A DNA stretch of 64,000 nt from JAEMQF01 sp963850525 (GCA_963850525.1 CAWKLQ010000008.1:372001-436000); one strand, 5' to 3'; shown: positions 26,419 through 33,449, numbered from the stretch's first letter. The notes: generated by a model from the sequence alone, not told the origin. Numbers and translations: made by a program.

Positions 26419-27501
26419 TCAAGGTTTGCGCTCCTCGGCGGTCGTCGCAAGCGCCTTCTTCTTCGAGTGGCAGAGGCGGCACTCCGACACCGGAAACGCG
26501 ACCTTGCCGTGGCACACGCCGCATTGGCGGCCCAGCAGGATGGAAGCCATGCTGATCTGGTTCGCGCCTTTTTGCGGAACGAATATCGCGGGGTGGCAGT
26601 TCGAGCAGTCGAGCCATTCGGTGTGCTGCTTGTGCGGGTAGACGACGTCGGGCATCGAGCCCTTCACTTCGCGCACGATGTTCAGGTCCATCACCACCGC
26701 CTGGGCCGCCGGGTCGAGCCGGTCCCAGCGTGGTGCGATCGTCTTGGCGTCGAGCGCCTTGACCCAGTCGACATGGTTGCCCGCCGGGCTCTTCGGCATC
26801 TCGGCGAACGCCACCGCTGGAGGCTGCAGTTGCAGCGTCATGTCGTTCGTCGGGTCGTGAATTCCCGAGTCGACGGCCGGGCGGTTCGCGCGGCCGATCG
26901 GCTTGAGCAAACGATTGAAGGCGTTGACTTCGGCGCTCGGTGCGGGGTTGGGCGCTGCAGCACGCCCTGCGCTCGGTGCGGCAGGCGCTGCGGTGGGCGC
27001 AGCCGGTGGCGCTACGGGCGCCGCCGCAACTGCGTTGACGGCAGGGTTGGTCGGGGCCTTGGTCGCCGCTGCGGGCGGTGCGGGCGCTGCCACGGGCGGG
27101 GGCGGTGGTGCTGCGGGCTTCACGTCGGCCTTGGCGACTGCGACTGATTTGGTTTCGGGTTTCGCCGCAGGCGCCTTGGCCGCCACGCCGCCGCTCATCA
27201 TGTACTCGATGACGCTGCGCAACTGCGCCGCGCTGAGGTCGGCGCGCCCGCCCTTGGGCGGCATGCCCTTGGCGGTGCCGGCGGTGGCGCTCTTCACGAG
27301 CGCGTCGATTCCGGCCTTGGCGCGCGGCGCCCACTGCGCCGTCTCGCCGAGTTTGGGGGCGCCCAGCACGCCCGTGCCGTGGCAGCCGATGCAGCTCGTT
27401 TCGTAGACCGCCTTTGCGGCGGCCTGATCCTGGGCGAAGCTGCTCGCCGCGGGCCAGAACAATGCGCAGGCCAGGAGCGCCGAACCCAGAGTGCGATGCA
27501 T
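26419..27501 (-). CDS. fused cytochrome: class I cytochrome c, Ala/Pro linker, triheme c7 domain (type B)
   Basis: 360 residues with a signal peptide (ending near SSFA-Q). An N-terminal monohaem domain (CIGCH, distal Met probably in KGMPPKGG) is joined by a long Ala/Pro-rich linker (about 110-190) to a triheme domain (VVYPHKQHTEWLDCSNCH, CGVCH, CRLCH). Four haems in total. The C-terminal part is a paralogue of 23982-24575. The flexible linker suggests the two domains swing between partners, for example from a quinol-linked donor to the outer-membrane complex; that is inference. Gap to the upstream gene is nine bases. Confidence 0.9.
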   Translation of the reverse strand: MHRTLGSALLACALFWPAASSFAQDQAAAKAVYETSCIGCHGTGVLGAPKLGETAQWAPRAKAGIDALVKSATAGTAKGMPPKGGRADLSAAQLRSVIEYMMSGGVAAKAPAAKPETKSVAVAKADVKPAAPPPPPVAAPAPPAAATKAPTNPAVNAVAAAPVAPPAAPTAAPAAPSAGRAAAPNPAPSAEVNAFNRLLKPIGRANRPAVDSGIHDPTNDMTLQLQPPAVAFAEMPKSPAGNHVDWVKALDAKTIAPRWDRLDPAAQAVVMDLNIVREVKGSMPDVVYPHKQHTEWLDCSNCHPAIFVPQKGANQISMASILLGRQCGVCHGKVAFPVSECRLCHSKKKALATTAEERKP

Positions 27502-27510
27502 CGGCGCCTC

Positions 27511-27954
27511 CTATTTTTTCGCCGCCGCAGGCGCGGGCGCACCGGGCATGGGCAGCCGGGGCAGCGTGCTCTCGTGCACTTGCGTGGGCGTTCCGGGCTT
27601 GCCGGAGTGGCACAAGTTGCAGTTCTCCGCCGACCATGCGAGTTGGCCGTTATGGCACGAACCGCAATATTGACCGTCGATGATCTTCAGCATGTCGATT
27701 TTGTTGCCGCCGGCCTTGAACTCGAAACCCAGGTCGGCGTGGCACACCTTGCAGCGAAAGCGCACGCGGTGGAACCAATGCGGGAACACGACGGGGCGCA
27801 TGCCCGCGGCGTCGGAATAGTTGTTCATCACGACGTCGCCGTATTCGGCGTGCACGTCACGCGGCGCCAGGCCCGCCGACAGCAACACGGCGAGAACCGC
27901 CATGACGCCGCGGCGCCACGTGGACGCCAGTCCTGTTCTTCTTGGAAAACTCAC
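27511..27954 (-). CDS. triheme c7-type cytochrome (type A)
   Basis: 147 residues from GTG 27954; an internal ATG (MAVLAVLL) is an alternative start. A signal peptide ends near RDVHA. The mature protein shows FPHWFHRVRF followed by CKVCH, CGSCH and CNLCH, then a Pro/Ala-rich tail. It is a paralogue of 23593-23985. Small soluble triheme proteins of this kind shuttle electrons across the periplasm in metal-reducing bacteria. It lies directly downstream of the outer-membrane barrel gene, with 46 bases between them. Confidence 0.9.
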   Translation of the reverse strand: MSFPRRTGLASTWRRGVMAVLAVLLSAGLAPRDVHAEYGDVVMNNYSDAAGMRPVVFPHWFHRVRFRCKVCHADLGFEFKAGGNKIDMLKIIDGQYCGSCHNGQLAWSAENCNLCHSGKPGTPTQVHESTLPRLPMPGAPAPAAAKK

Positions 27955-28000
27955 GAAGCGGTCTCCGGTGGGGGTGGACGCGATGGTGCGGACGCATTCA

Positions 28001-29956
28001 TCAGTAACGGCGCTGCACGCGCGCAAACAGCGACGCGACGCTGCGCTCGTCGAAGCGCACCAGCCGCGCGCTCAGGCGCGTCTCGAGCAGGCCGATCGCA
28101 TAGTCGAGGCGATTCTCGAGCGACGCCGTGATGCGCTCGCGCGGCGCGTCGACGTCGCCCAGCGCACGGCGTTCGAGTTGCTGGCTGTTCACCGCGAGCA
28201 GCGCCGTGAAGCGCAGGCGCGGCACGTCGAGCAGGCGCTGCTGCTCGTAGTTGAGCGAGCCGCTCGTGAAGTTCTGCCAGCTCGGGGTCGCGTCGCGCTG
28301 CGTGCCGGTGAAGGCGTCGATCTGTGTCGTGTCGCTGCGCGTCGCCTGCCAGGTCAGATTGCCCGACCAGCTCGCGTAGCGCGAGAGCTGGGTGCGCCGG
28401 CTCAACTGCAAGTTGATCAGTTGAAAACTGCCGCGCTCTTCGGCCCAGGTGCGCGAATCGCTCGCCGACAGGCCCGCGTAGCTCTGGCTCGCGCCGGCGC
28501 CGCCGCCTTGCCAGTAGAGCCCCGCCGAATGCGCGATGGCGCGCGACCAGATCTGCGTCTGCGAGTCGTGCAGCGCGCCCAGGCTTTGTGTCAGGTTCAG
28601 CGAGACGCTGTCGGCCTCCCCCCAGGCCAGGCCGCGCGAGACGCCGTGCGCGAGTTGCGCACCCAGCGTACGGCGCGAGCCGACGTCGCTGCTGCGCGCA
28701 ACGCCATAGCTTGCGCTCAGCGACGGCGTGTAGCGCCAGGCGCCCAACGTCAAGCCTTGCGGGGTGTACGTCGCCGAGGCGTTGCCGGTGGCGCCGTACA
28801 AAGTCGGCGCGCCGCCCTGCTCGGCCTGCGTGCCCGACGCGGACGCGGCAATGCGCCACTCGCGCGTCAAGTCCTGACTCGCACCGAGCGCGCCGTTGAG
28901 CGTGCGCACATGCTGTTGCGCCGCCGAGCTCTCGACCGTCGCGTCGACGATTCGGGCGCTGCCTGTGAGGTAAAGCGGGGAATCCGGCGAATAGAGCCAC
29001 TCACCGTCGCGCGGCCGCCAAGTCGCAAAGCTCGACAGCTGGCGAATGTCGCTGCTGCTGTCGAAGCGGCTCGCGCTATCGCCGCTGCGCAATTGCACGT
29101 CGTTCCAGGTCGCCATGGTGTCGACGTGCAAGCTGCTCGCCGGGTGGAAGGTGTGGCGTGCGGCGAGCGTCGCGATGCGGTTGCTCTCGTCGGTATCGCT
29201 GCGCTGATTGCGGCTCAGCCAACCGGTGAGCTCGAACGAATGATCGGCAAATTCGCGCAGCGCCGTGCCGCGCACGCTGTCGACGGTGTCGACGGCGCCG
29301 TCAATGGCGCGCAGCCGACTGCGCTCGACGTTGAATTGATAGCTGTCGCTGCCCATCTCGGGCCGGTACGACTGGGTCAGGCTGATGCGGTCGCTTCGGT
29401 AGTCGGTGCCCAGGCTGTCGCCGCGCACCCGGCTGTCGCTGACCTCGGTGCGCAACTCGAATGGAAAGCGGCTCAGCGGAAATGCCGCCAGGCTGAAGCG
29501 GCCGGTGAGCGCGGTGCTGGTGTTGCTCGCCTCGGGGGCGGCGGGGCCACGCGTCGTGTCACGCGCGATCAATGTGCCCAGGCCGGCGCGCAACTGGATG
29601 AACCAAGGCTGCCAGACGTGGGTCGAGAAATCGATGTCGTTGTAGAGCAGTCCGAGCGTGGAGCGCGTGCCGTCTTCCAAGCGCAGCCAACGCGCGTCGA
29701 GCGAGACGCTGCCCGTCGTGCGCCACGGCGCCAGGCTCCACTGAATGCCGTTGCCGTTCGCGGCCGCTTGCAGGGGCTCTGCCGCCTGCGTGCCCGAGCT
29801 CAACGGTGGATCCACCAGCGTTTCACCCGGCGCGTAGGCGGCCGCACCGGTGGCACCACAACGCAGCGCGAGCACGGCGGCGGCCGTGTGCGCAAAGCGC
29901 CGTGCGAACTTTCGCAGGCCGAGTCGGCCATCGAGTTGAGTGGCGCGACCCGGCAC
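28001..29956 (-). CDS. large putative outer-membrane beta-barrel protein
   Basis: 651 residues. The GTG at 29956 is chosen because GAGGA stands eight bases upstream and a signal peptide follows (RRFAHTAAAVLALRCGATGAAA). The mature protein consists of alternating amphipathic strands rich in Tyr, Ser, Arg and Asp (SVSLDARWLRLEDG, YQFNVERSRLRAIDG, GAWRYTPSLSASYGVARS) and ends in an aromatic residue (FARVQRRY), the usual signature of outer-membrane barrels. No haem motif. Its size and its setting among periplasmic and secreted cytochromes suggest a porin that sheathes or exports an electron conduit. It has no recognisable MtrB signature. Confidence 0.78.
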   Translation of the reverse strand: MPGRATQLDGRLGLRKFARRFAHTAAAVLALRCGATGAAAYAPGETLVDPPLSSGTQAAEPLQAAANGNGIQWSLAPWRTTGSVSLDARWLRLEDGTRSTLGLLYNDIDFSTHVWQPWFIQLRAGLGTLIARDTTRGPAAPEASNTSTALTGRFSLAAFPLSRFPFELRTEVSDSRVRGDSLGTDYRSDRISLTQSYRPEMGSDSYQFNVERSRLRAIDGAVDTVDSVRGTALREFADHSFELTGWLSRNQRSDTDESNRIATLAARHTFHPASSLHVDTMATWNDVQLRSGDSASRFDSSSDIRQLSSFATWRPRDGEWLYSPDSPLYLTGSARIVDATVESSAAQQHVRTLNGALGASQDLTREWRIAASASGTQAEQGGAPTLYGATGNASATYTPQGLTLGAWRYTPSLSASYGVARSSDVGSRRTLGAQLAHGVSRGLAWGEADSVSLNLTQSLGALHDSQTQIWSRAIAHSAGLYWQGGGAGASQSYAGLSASDSRTWAEERGSFQLINLQLSRRTQLSRYASWSGNLTWQATRSDTTQIDAFTGTQRDATPSWQNFTSGSLNYEQQRLLDVPRLRFTALLAVNSQQLERRALGDVDAPRERITASLENRLDYAIGLLETRLSARLVRFDERSVASLFARVQRRY

Positions 29957-29996
29957 GCGACATGTCCTCGGGTGCGCGGTGCAGGCCCGCCACCGA

Positions 29997-31034
29997 TCAA
30001 CCGGCACGCGCCTTGTGCGTGCTCGGGGGCAGCGGGGCATAGTGGCTGGGGTCGATGCGGATCGGCGTGGCGCTGCGCAGTTGCGCGATCAAGCGAGTCC
30101 AGCGCGCCTGCGCTTCATCGCGTTGCCAAAGCGTCGCCGCGCGCTGCCGCGCCTGCTCGAAGCTGCGCTGCTGCGCAGCGCGCCGGTCGTCCAGGCGCAC
30201 CAGCAGCACACCCTGCAGCACCTGCACTGGAGCGGACAGTTCGCGCAGGTGCAGCCTGTCGAGCACCGCGTGCAACGCCTCGGGCAGCATGCCGCGGTGC
30301 GTGTAGTCCATCTGGCCGCCATCGCCGGCAGAACGGTCTGCCGAATGCAGCCGCGCCAACGCGGAAAAGTCAGCGCCCCCAAGAAGCTTTTTGTGCAGGC
30401 GCCCGGCCTCCGCGTGCGCAGCGTCCCACACGGCTTGCGCCGAACTCGGGTCGACCTTCAGCAAGATGACGCTGAGCTTGACCTGCTCGGGCTCGATGAA
30501 CAGGTCGAGGTGTTGATCGTAGAAGGCGCGGGCCGTCGCCGCGTCGGGTTCGGCAACACTCTTCACCTGCACGGTCAGCCGCTCCAGCAGGCTGTCGTTC
30601 TCCAGCTGCGGCCGCACGGCACCGAGCATGCGCTCGCGATTCGCCTGCCAGTTCGGACTGTTCTTGTACTGCGTGTCGTAACGGGCGAGTGCCGCAGCGA
30701 CCTTGTCGGCTTCGGGCTGCAGGCCGCGGCGCCGCGCTTCGTGCAACAGCAACAGCCGATTCACGAGTTCATCGCCGACGTCGCGCTGGAACTGTTCGAA
30801 CTCGCCCTGCGGCGGCTTGGCGTGGTAGTACTTGTTGCGCACCGCCAGCGCCAGCGCGTGCCGGTATTGCTCGGCGCTGATGACGCTGTCGCCGACGGTG
30901 GCGAACGTCGCCGCCGGCGACGCGGGCGCATGCGTCGCTGCCGACGGCGCGGCGTCCGGCGTCTGCGCCGCGGCGCAGACGCCGGCGAGCGCAAGCGCCA
31001 TCATCAGCACCGTTGGCGTCGGCAAGGCAGGCAT
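29997..31034 (-). CDS. periplasmic PpiC/SurA-type peptidyl-prolyl isomerase
   Basis: 345 residues from ATG 31034 with a signal peptide (ending near GVCAA-AQ). A SurA-like helical N-terminal region (ISAEQYRHALALAVRNKYYHAKPP ... DELVNRLLLLHEARRRG) is followed by a parvulin domain (KLSVILLKVDPSSAQ, DFSALARLHSADRSAGDGGQMDYTHRGMLPEAL, VLLVRLDDRR). It would fold secreted partners, such as the barrel just downstream or the tetrahaem protein just upstream (35-base gap). PpiC-type genes recur beside multihaem cytochrome genes in metal-reducing bacteria. Confidence 0.88.
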   Translation of the reverse strand: MPALPTPTVLMMALALAGVCAAAQTPDAAPSAATHAPASPAATFATVGDSVISAEQYRHALALAVRNKYYHAKPPQGEFEQFQRDVGDELVNRLLLLHEARRRGLQPEADKVAAALARYDTQYKNSPNWQANRERMLGAVRPQLENDSLLERLTVQVKSVAEPDAATARAFYDQHLDLFIEPEQVKLSVILLKVDPSSAQAVWDAAHAEAGRLHKKLLGGADFSALARLHSADRSAGDGGQMDYTHRGMLPEALHAVLDRLHLRELSAPVQVLQGVLLVRLDDRRAAQQRSFEQARQRAATLWQRDEAQARWTRLIAQLRSATPIRIDPSHYAPLPPSTHKARAG

Positions 31035-31069
31035 GGCGTTCACCGTTGAATCGCGGGCGGCGCGGCGCG

Positions 31070-31960
31070 CTACTTCACATGGCACGCGGTGCACACCGCG
31101 CTCGACGCGTTCGAGATGCGCAGGAAGGTTTCGCCCGCACTGCGGCCGGTTCCGGTGGGACCGGCCTGGCCGGTCGAGACATGCGGGTCATGGCAACTTG
31201 CGCATTCGACGAGTGGCCCCAGGCCGCCCGTGGCGCGCTGGTAGAGCGGCAGGTCGGTACGCTGCTTGCCGATGCCTCCGGTTTCGACCCAGAAGACCTG
31301 GTTGTTGTTGATCGTCTGCGTCTGCAGCTGGACGAAGTCGCCGTCTTTGCAGGTTCCGGTGACCGTCGTGCCGCTGCCCGTGAGCCCGCCGCCGCAGTAC
31401 TGAATGCCGATCGGGTGGTCATTCGACAGGTCGGTGCCGAGCAGCGACGCGCCGCTGCTCAAGCGGCCGGCGGCGCTGACCGTCGAACCGGTCCACGTGT
31501 AGGCGCGGCCGTCGACGCCGCCCCCGTCGGCGAGCACACCGCCCGAGCCGGGTGCGTTGATGACGTTGTCCATCGCCTGCGTGCCGTCGTGGCACGACAG
31601 GCACGCCATCGAGATCGAGCCGACCGGCGCTACCGTGCCGTCCAGCGACGGCGTCTGCAGCGTGTCGTAGGTGACGTAACTGCCGCCACCCGCCGGCACA
31701 CCGGGTGCACCGAGGCGCTTGTTCCACAGCGGCGCAGGCGCGGCCGTGTCGGCGCCGTGCGGGGTATGGCAGAACACGCAGACTTCAGCGGTGTCGGACA
31801 CGCTGTTGCGCCCGGCCGGCCCGGGGCCGGAGCCGAGGTTGTGTTTCGTGTCGGCGATGCCGGCCGAGCCGTCGGCGCTGAGCAGCAGCAGCGCACCGGC
31901 GAACACGCCTGCACAGACGGCGCCCCAAGGACTCAGACTCCTCGATGTTTGAATCTTCAT
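31070..31960 (-). CDS. tetrahaem c-type cytochrome, doubled-CXXCH type, OmcE-like filament candidate
   Basis: 296 residues from ATG 31960, preceded by an AAAGGA ribosome site. Signal peptide to about residue 32 (LLLLSADGSA-G). Four CXXCH motifs: CVFCHTPHG, CLSCHDGT, CASCHDPH and the C-terminal CTACHVK. The mature chain contains exactly four more histidines (TKHNL, TPHG, NDHPI, DPHV), just enough for bis-His ligation of all four haems. A pair of further cysteines (IQYCGGG, GTCKDG) may form a disulfide. It is first gene of the cytochrome operon, directly behind a sigma-54 promoter. Haem number, size and fold pattern resemble OmcE-type extracellular cytochrome filaments; identity is not proven. 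Confidence 0.92.
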   Translation of the reverse strand: MKIQTSRSLSPWGAVCAGVFAGALLLLSADGSAGIADTKHNLGSGPGPAGRNSVSDTAEVCVFCHTPHGADTAAPAPLWNKRLGAPGVPAGGGSYVTYDTLQTPSLDGTVAPVGSISMACLSCHDGTQAMDNVINAPGSGGVLADGGGVDGRAYTWTGSTVSAAGRLSSGASLLGTDLSNDHPIGIQYCGGGLTGSGTTVTGTCKDGDFVQLQTQTINNNQVFWVETGGIGKQRTDLPLYQRATGGLGPLVECASCHDPHVSTGQAGPTGTGRSAGETFLRISNASSAVCTACHVK

Positions 31961-32034
31961 GTCGATGATCCTTTCGAAATCCGACCGAACCGGGCGCCGG
32001 CCCACTCCGACGCTCTTAAGTACCTTAAGGTCGT

Positions 32035-32050
32035 AGCAGCTTCCGTGCCA
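32035..32050 (-). promoter_or_regulatory. sigma-54 (-24/-12) promoter of the cytochrome operon
   Basis: The minus strand reads TGGCACGGAAGCTGCT. Against the consensus TGGCACG-N4-TTGCW it differs only at the first T of TTGC, and the GG-N10-GC spacing is exact. The predicted transcription start is near 32024, about 64 bases before the ATG at 31960. The short stretch between them includes the dyad CCTTAAGGTACTTAAG. Confidence 0.8.
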
Positions 32051-32121
32051 TTGCCAGAAACCCGCACCAGAGGCGCGCCCGTTGGCGCGCACGCTGCCAG
32101 AGTCGATACCACTCCTGCTTT

Positions 32122-32149
32122 CGGGAAGGCGTTTTCCCGGGATCGGGAA
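32122..32149. promoter_or_regulatory. probable activator (UAS) site: CGGGAA-N6-TTCCCG plus a third half-site
   Basis: CGGGAA (32122-32127), six bases, TTCCCG (32134-32139), four bases, CGGGAA (32144-32149). It stands 72-99 bases above the -24 element of the promoter at 32035-32050, the distance at which NtrC-type activators bind. The same inverted repeat with the same N6 spacing recurs at 33303-33320. Assignment to the activator at 7636-9018 is inferred. Confidence 0.6.
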
Positions 32150-32165
32150 GCGTCACGCCGGACTG

Positions 32166-32179
32166 TTGATCTTTCTCAA
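32166..32179. promoter_or_regulatory. FNR/ANR-type site TTGATCTTTCTCAA
   Basis: Matches TTGAT-N4-ATCAA at nine of ten defined positions. It lies above the presumed activator sites and sigma-54 promoter of the cytochrome operon, and below the 3' end of the NHL lipoprotein gene. It suggests an oxygen-responsive layer of control. No well-formed -10 hexamer was seen at the expected distance, so its target promoter is unclear. Confidence 0.55.
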
Positions 32180-32205
32180 GCGATGCGGCCTGGCGCCGGC
32201 CACGC

Positions 32206-33336
32206 TCAAGGTGCGCGGCTCGGCCGGCGCGCGAGGTGACCGCTGCCTGGCGGCAACGCCGCGGGCCGGAACACGTCGATCTTGCGAAACCACTGGTCGA
32301 CCATGTAGACGCGGCCGTCTTCGTCCACTGCAATTCCCGAGGGCAGCATGTACTTGGCCGGCGCGTCGCGCTCCGAGCGGTCGCCGACGTACATCAGCAA
32401 ATCGCCCTCGGCGTTGAAGATCTGGAAATTGCCGAACGCCGTGTCGACGACGTAGACGTTGCCGTCGCGGTCGATCGCGATTTCCTTGGGGCGCGCAAAC
32501 TGCCCATACTGCTTGCCGATGCTGCCGAAGCTGTGCAGGAACTTGCCGTCGCGATCGAAAACGACGATCCGGAAGTTCCCGCCGTCCACGACGTAGAGGC
32601 GCCCGTCCTTGCCGATCGCCAAGTCGCGCGGCAGGTTGAATTCGCCCGGCCCGCTGCCTCGCCTGCCGATGTCCATCAGGTGCGCGCCGCTGCGCGCATC
32701 GAAGACGCGCACAAGGTGCTGATCGGAACTGACGCCACCCAGGTCCACGGCGTAGACGCGCGCACCGGCCGGATCGACGGTGGCGCTGGCGAGTCGCGTG
32801 AACCACTTGTCGCCGCCGATGCGCCGCAGAAATTGCCCCTGCGGCGAATAGACCATGATCGCCTTGGCGCCGATGTCGGCGACGAACAGGTTGCCTGCCG
32901 CGTCCACGTCCAGGCCGATGGGCTTGGTCAGTTGACCCGCACCGTCTTCGTCGCCTATCCTGAAGTGGCGCCCCTGCGGAACATCGAAGACGAGCACATG
33001 ACGCGAGACCGTGTCGGACACATGAATGCGCCCCTGAAACACGGCGACGGCGTAGGGCTTGGAAAGCGCTTCGCCGCTCGCCTGCTCGCCGGTCACGAAG
33101 CGGCGCAATTCGGCGCCTGGGGCGTCGGGAACGACGTCGGCACTCGAGCGGATGGTGCGCTCGTAAACAAAGCGCGGCTGCTCGGGCGGCGCCGGGAAAA
33201 CGATGGGTTGCGGCGGCGCCTCGCGGCGCGGCGCGGGGGCTTGTGCGCATGCCGCCAGCAATATCGCGACAAGCGCGGCGGCGCGGCCCGCACTGCCGGA
33301 TCCGGGAATCCGTCTTCCCACTCTTGCGAATTTCAA
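32206..33336 (-). CDS. NHL-repeat beta-propeller lipoprotein
   Basis: 376 residues. The TTG at 33336 is chosen because GGAGG stands seven bases upstream and a lipoprotein signal follows (ALVAILLAAC). Six NHL blades are visible (KPIGLDVDAAGNLFVADIG, LPRDLAIGKDGRLYVVDGG, RPKEIAIDRDGNVYVVDTA, LPSGIAVDEDGRVYMVDQW). It has its own sigma-54 promoter (33391-33406) and lies just upstream of the tetrahaem gene on the same strand, so read-through into the large operon is possible. It is the best conserved of the three propeller lipoproteins. Confidence 0.88.
   Translation of the reverse strand: MKFARVGRRIPGSGSAGRAAALVAILLAACAQAPAPRREAPPQPIVFPAPPEQPRFVYERTIRSSADVVPDAPGAELRRFVTGEQASGEALSKPYAVAVFQGRIHVSDTVSRHVLVFDVPQGRHFRIGDEDGAGQLTKPIGLDVDAAGNLFVADIGAKAIMVYSPQGQFLRRIGGDKWFTRLASATVDPAGARVYAVDLGGVSSDQHLVRVFDARSGAHLMDIGRRGSGPGEFNLPRDLAIGKDGRLYVVDGGNFRIVVFDRDGKFLHSFGSIGKQYGQFARPKEIAIDRDGNVYVVDTAFGNFQIFNAEGDLLMYVGDRSERDAPAKYMLPSGIAVDEDGRVYMVDQWFRKIDVFRPAALPPGSGHLARRPSRAP
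33303..33320. promoter_or_regulatory. probable activator (UAS) site: CGGGAA-N6-TTCCCA
   Basis: An inverted repeat with the same half-sites and six-base gap as at 32122-32139, lying inside the signal-peptide region of the NHL lipoprotein gene. It is 88-105 bases above the -24 element of the rightward promoter (33408-33423), a normal position for an NtrC-type activator. It could also serve the leftward promoter by looping. Confidence 0.5.
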
Positions 33337-33390
33337 GGCACGACCTCCGTCGCGAAGCGGACCGCAGCGGTGCGCAACAACACGTCGCGC

Positions 33391-33406
33391 CGCAAGCCCT
33401 GTGCCA
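33391..33406 (-). promoter_or_regulatory. sigma-54 (-24/-12) promoter of the NHL lipoprotein gene
   Basis: The minus strand reads TGGCACAGGGCTTGCG, matching TGGCACG-N4-TTGCW except at the seventh and last bases, with exact GG-N10-GC spacing. Predicted start near 33380, leaving a leader of about 44 bases that contains the GGAGG site. It is separated by one base from the oppositely directed promoter at 33408-33423. Confidence 0.75.
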
Positions 33407-33407
33407 A

Positions 33408-33423
33408 TGGCAAAGAACTTGCT
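33408..33423 (+). promoter_or_regulatory. sigma-54 (-24/-12) promoter of the cytochrome c pair
   Basis: The plus strand reads TGGCAAAGAACTTGCT, matching the consensus except at bases six and seven, with exact spacing. Predicted start near 33434, only about 16 bases before the ATG at 33450, or 34 before the internal ATG at 33468. It is back to back with the leftward promoter. Confidence 0.75.
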
Positions 33424-33449
33424 GCAGCGTCGCGCACACTCAGCCACCG

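Noticed and set aside
18902..31960. An MtrCAB or Geobacter-type porin-cytochrome complex
   Set aside because: No decahaem MtrA-like or OmaB-like protein and no recognisable MtrB motif; haem numbers are 4, 11, 3 and 3+1.
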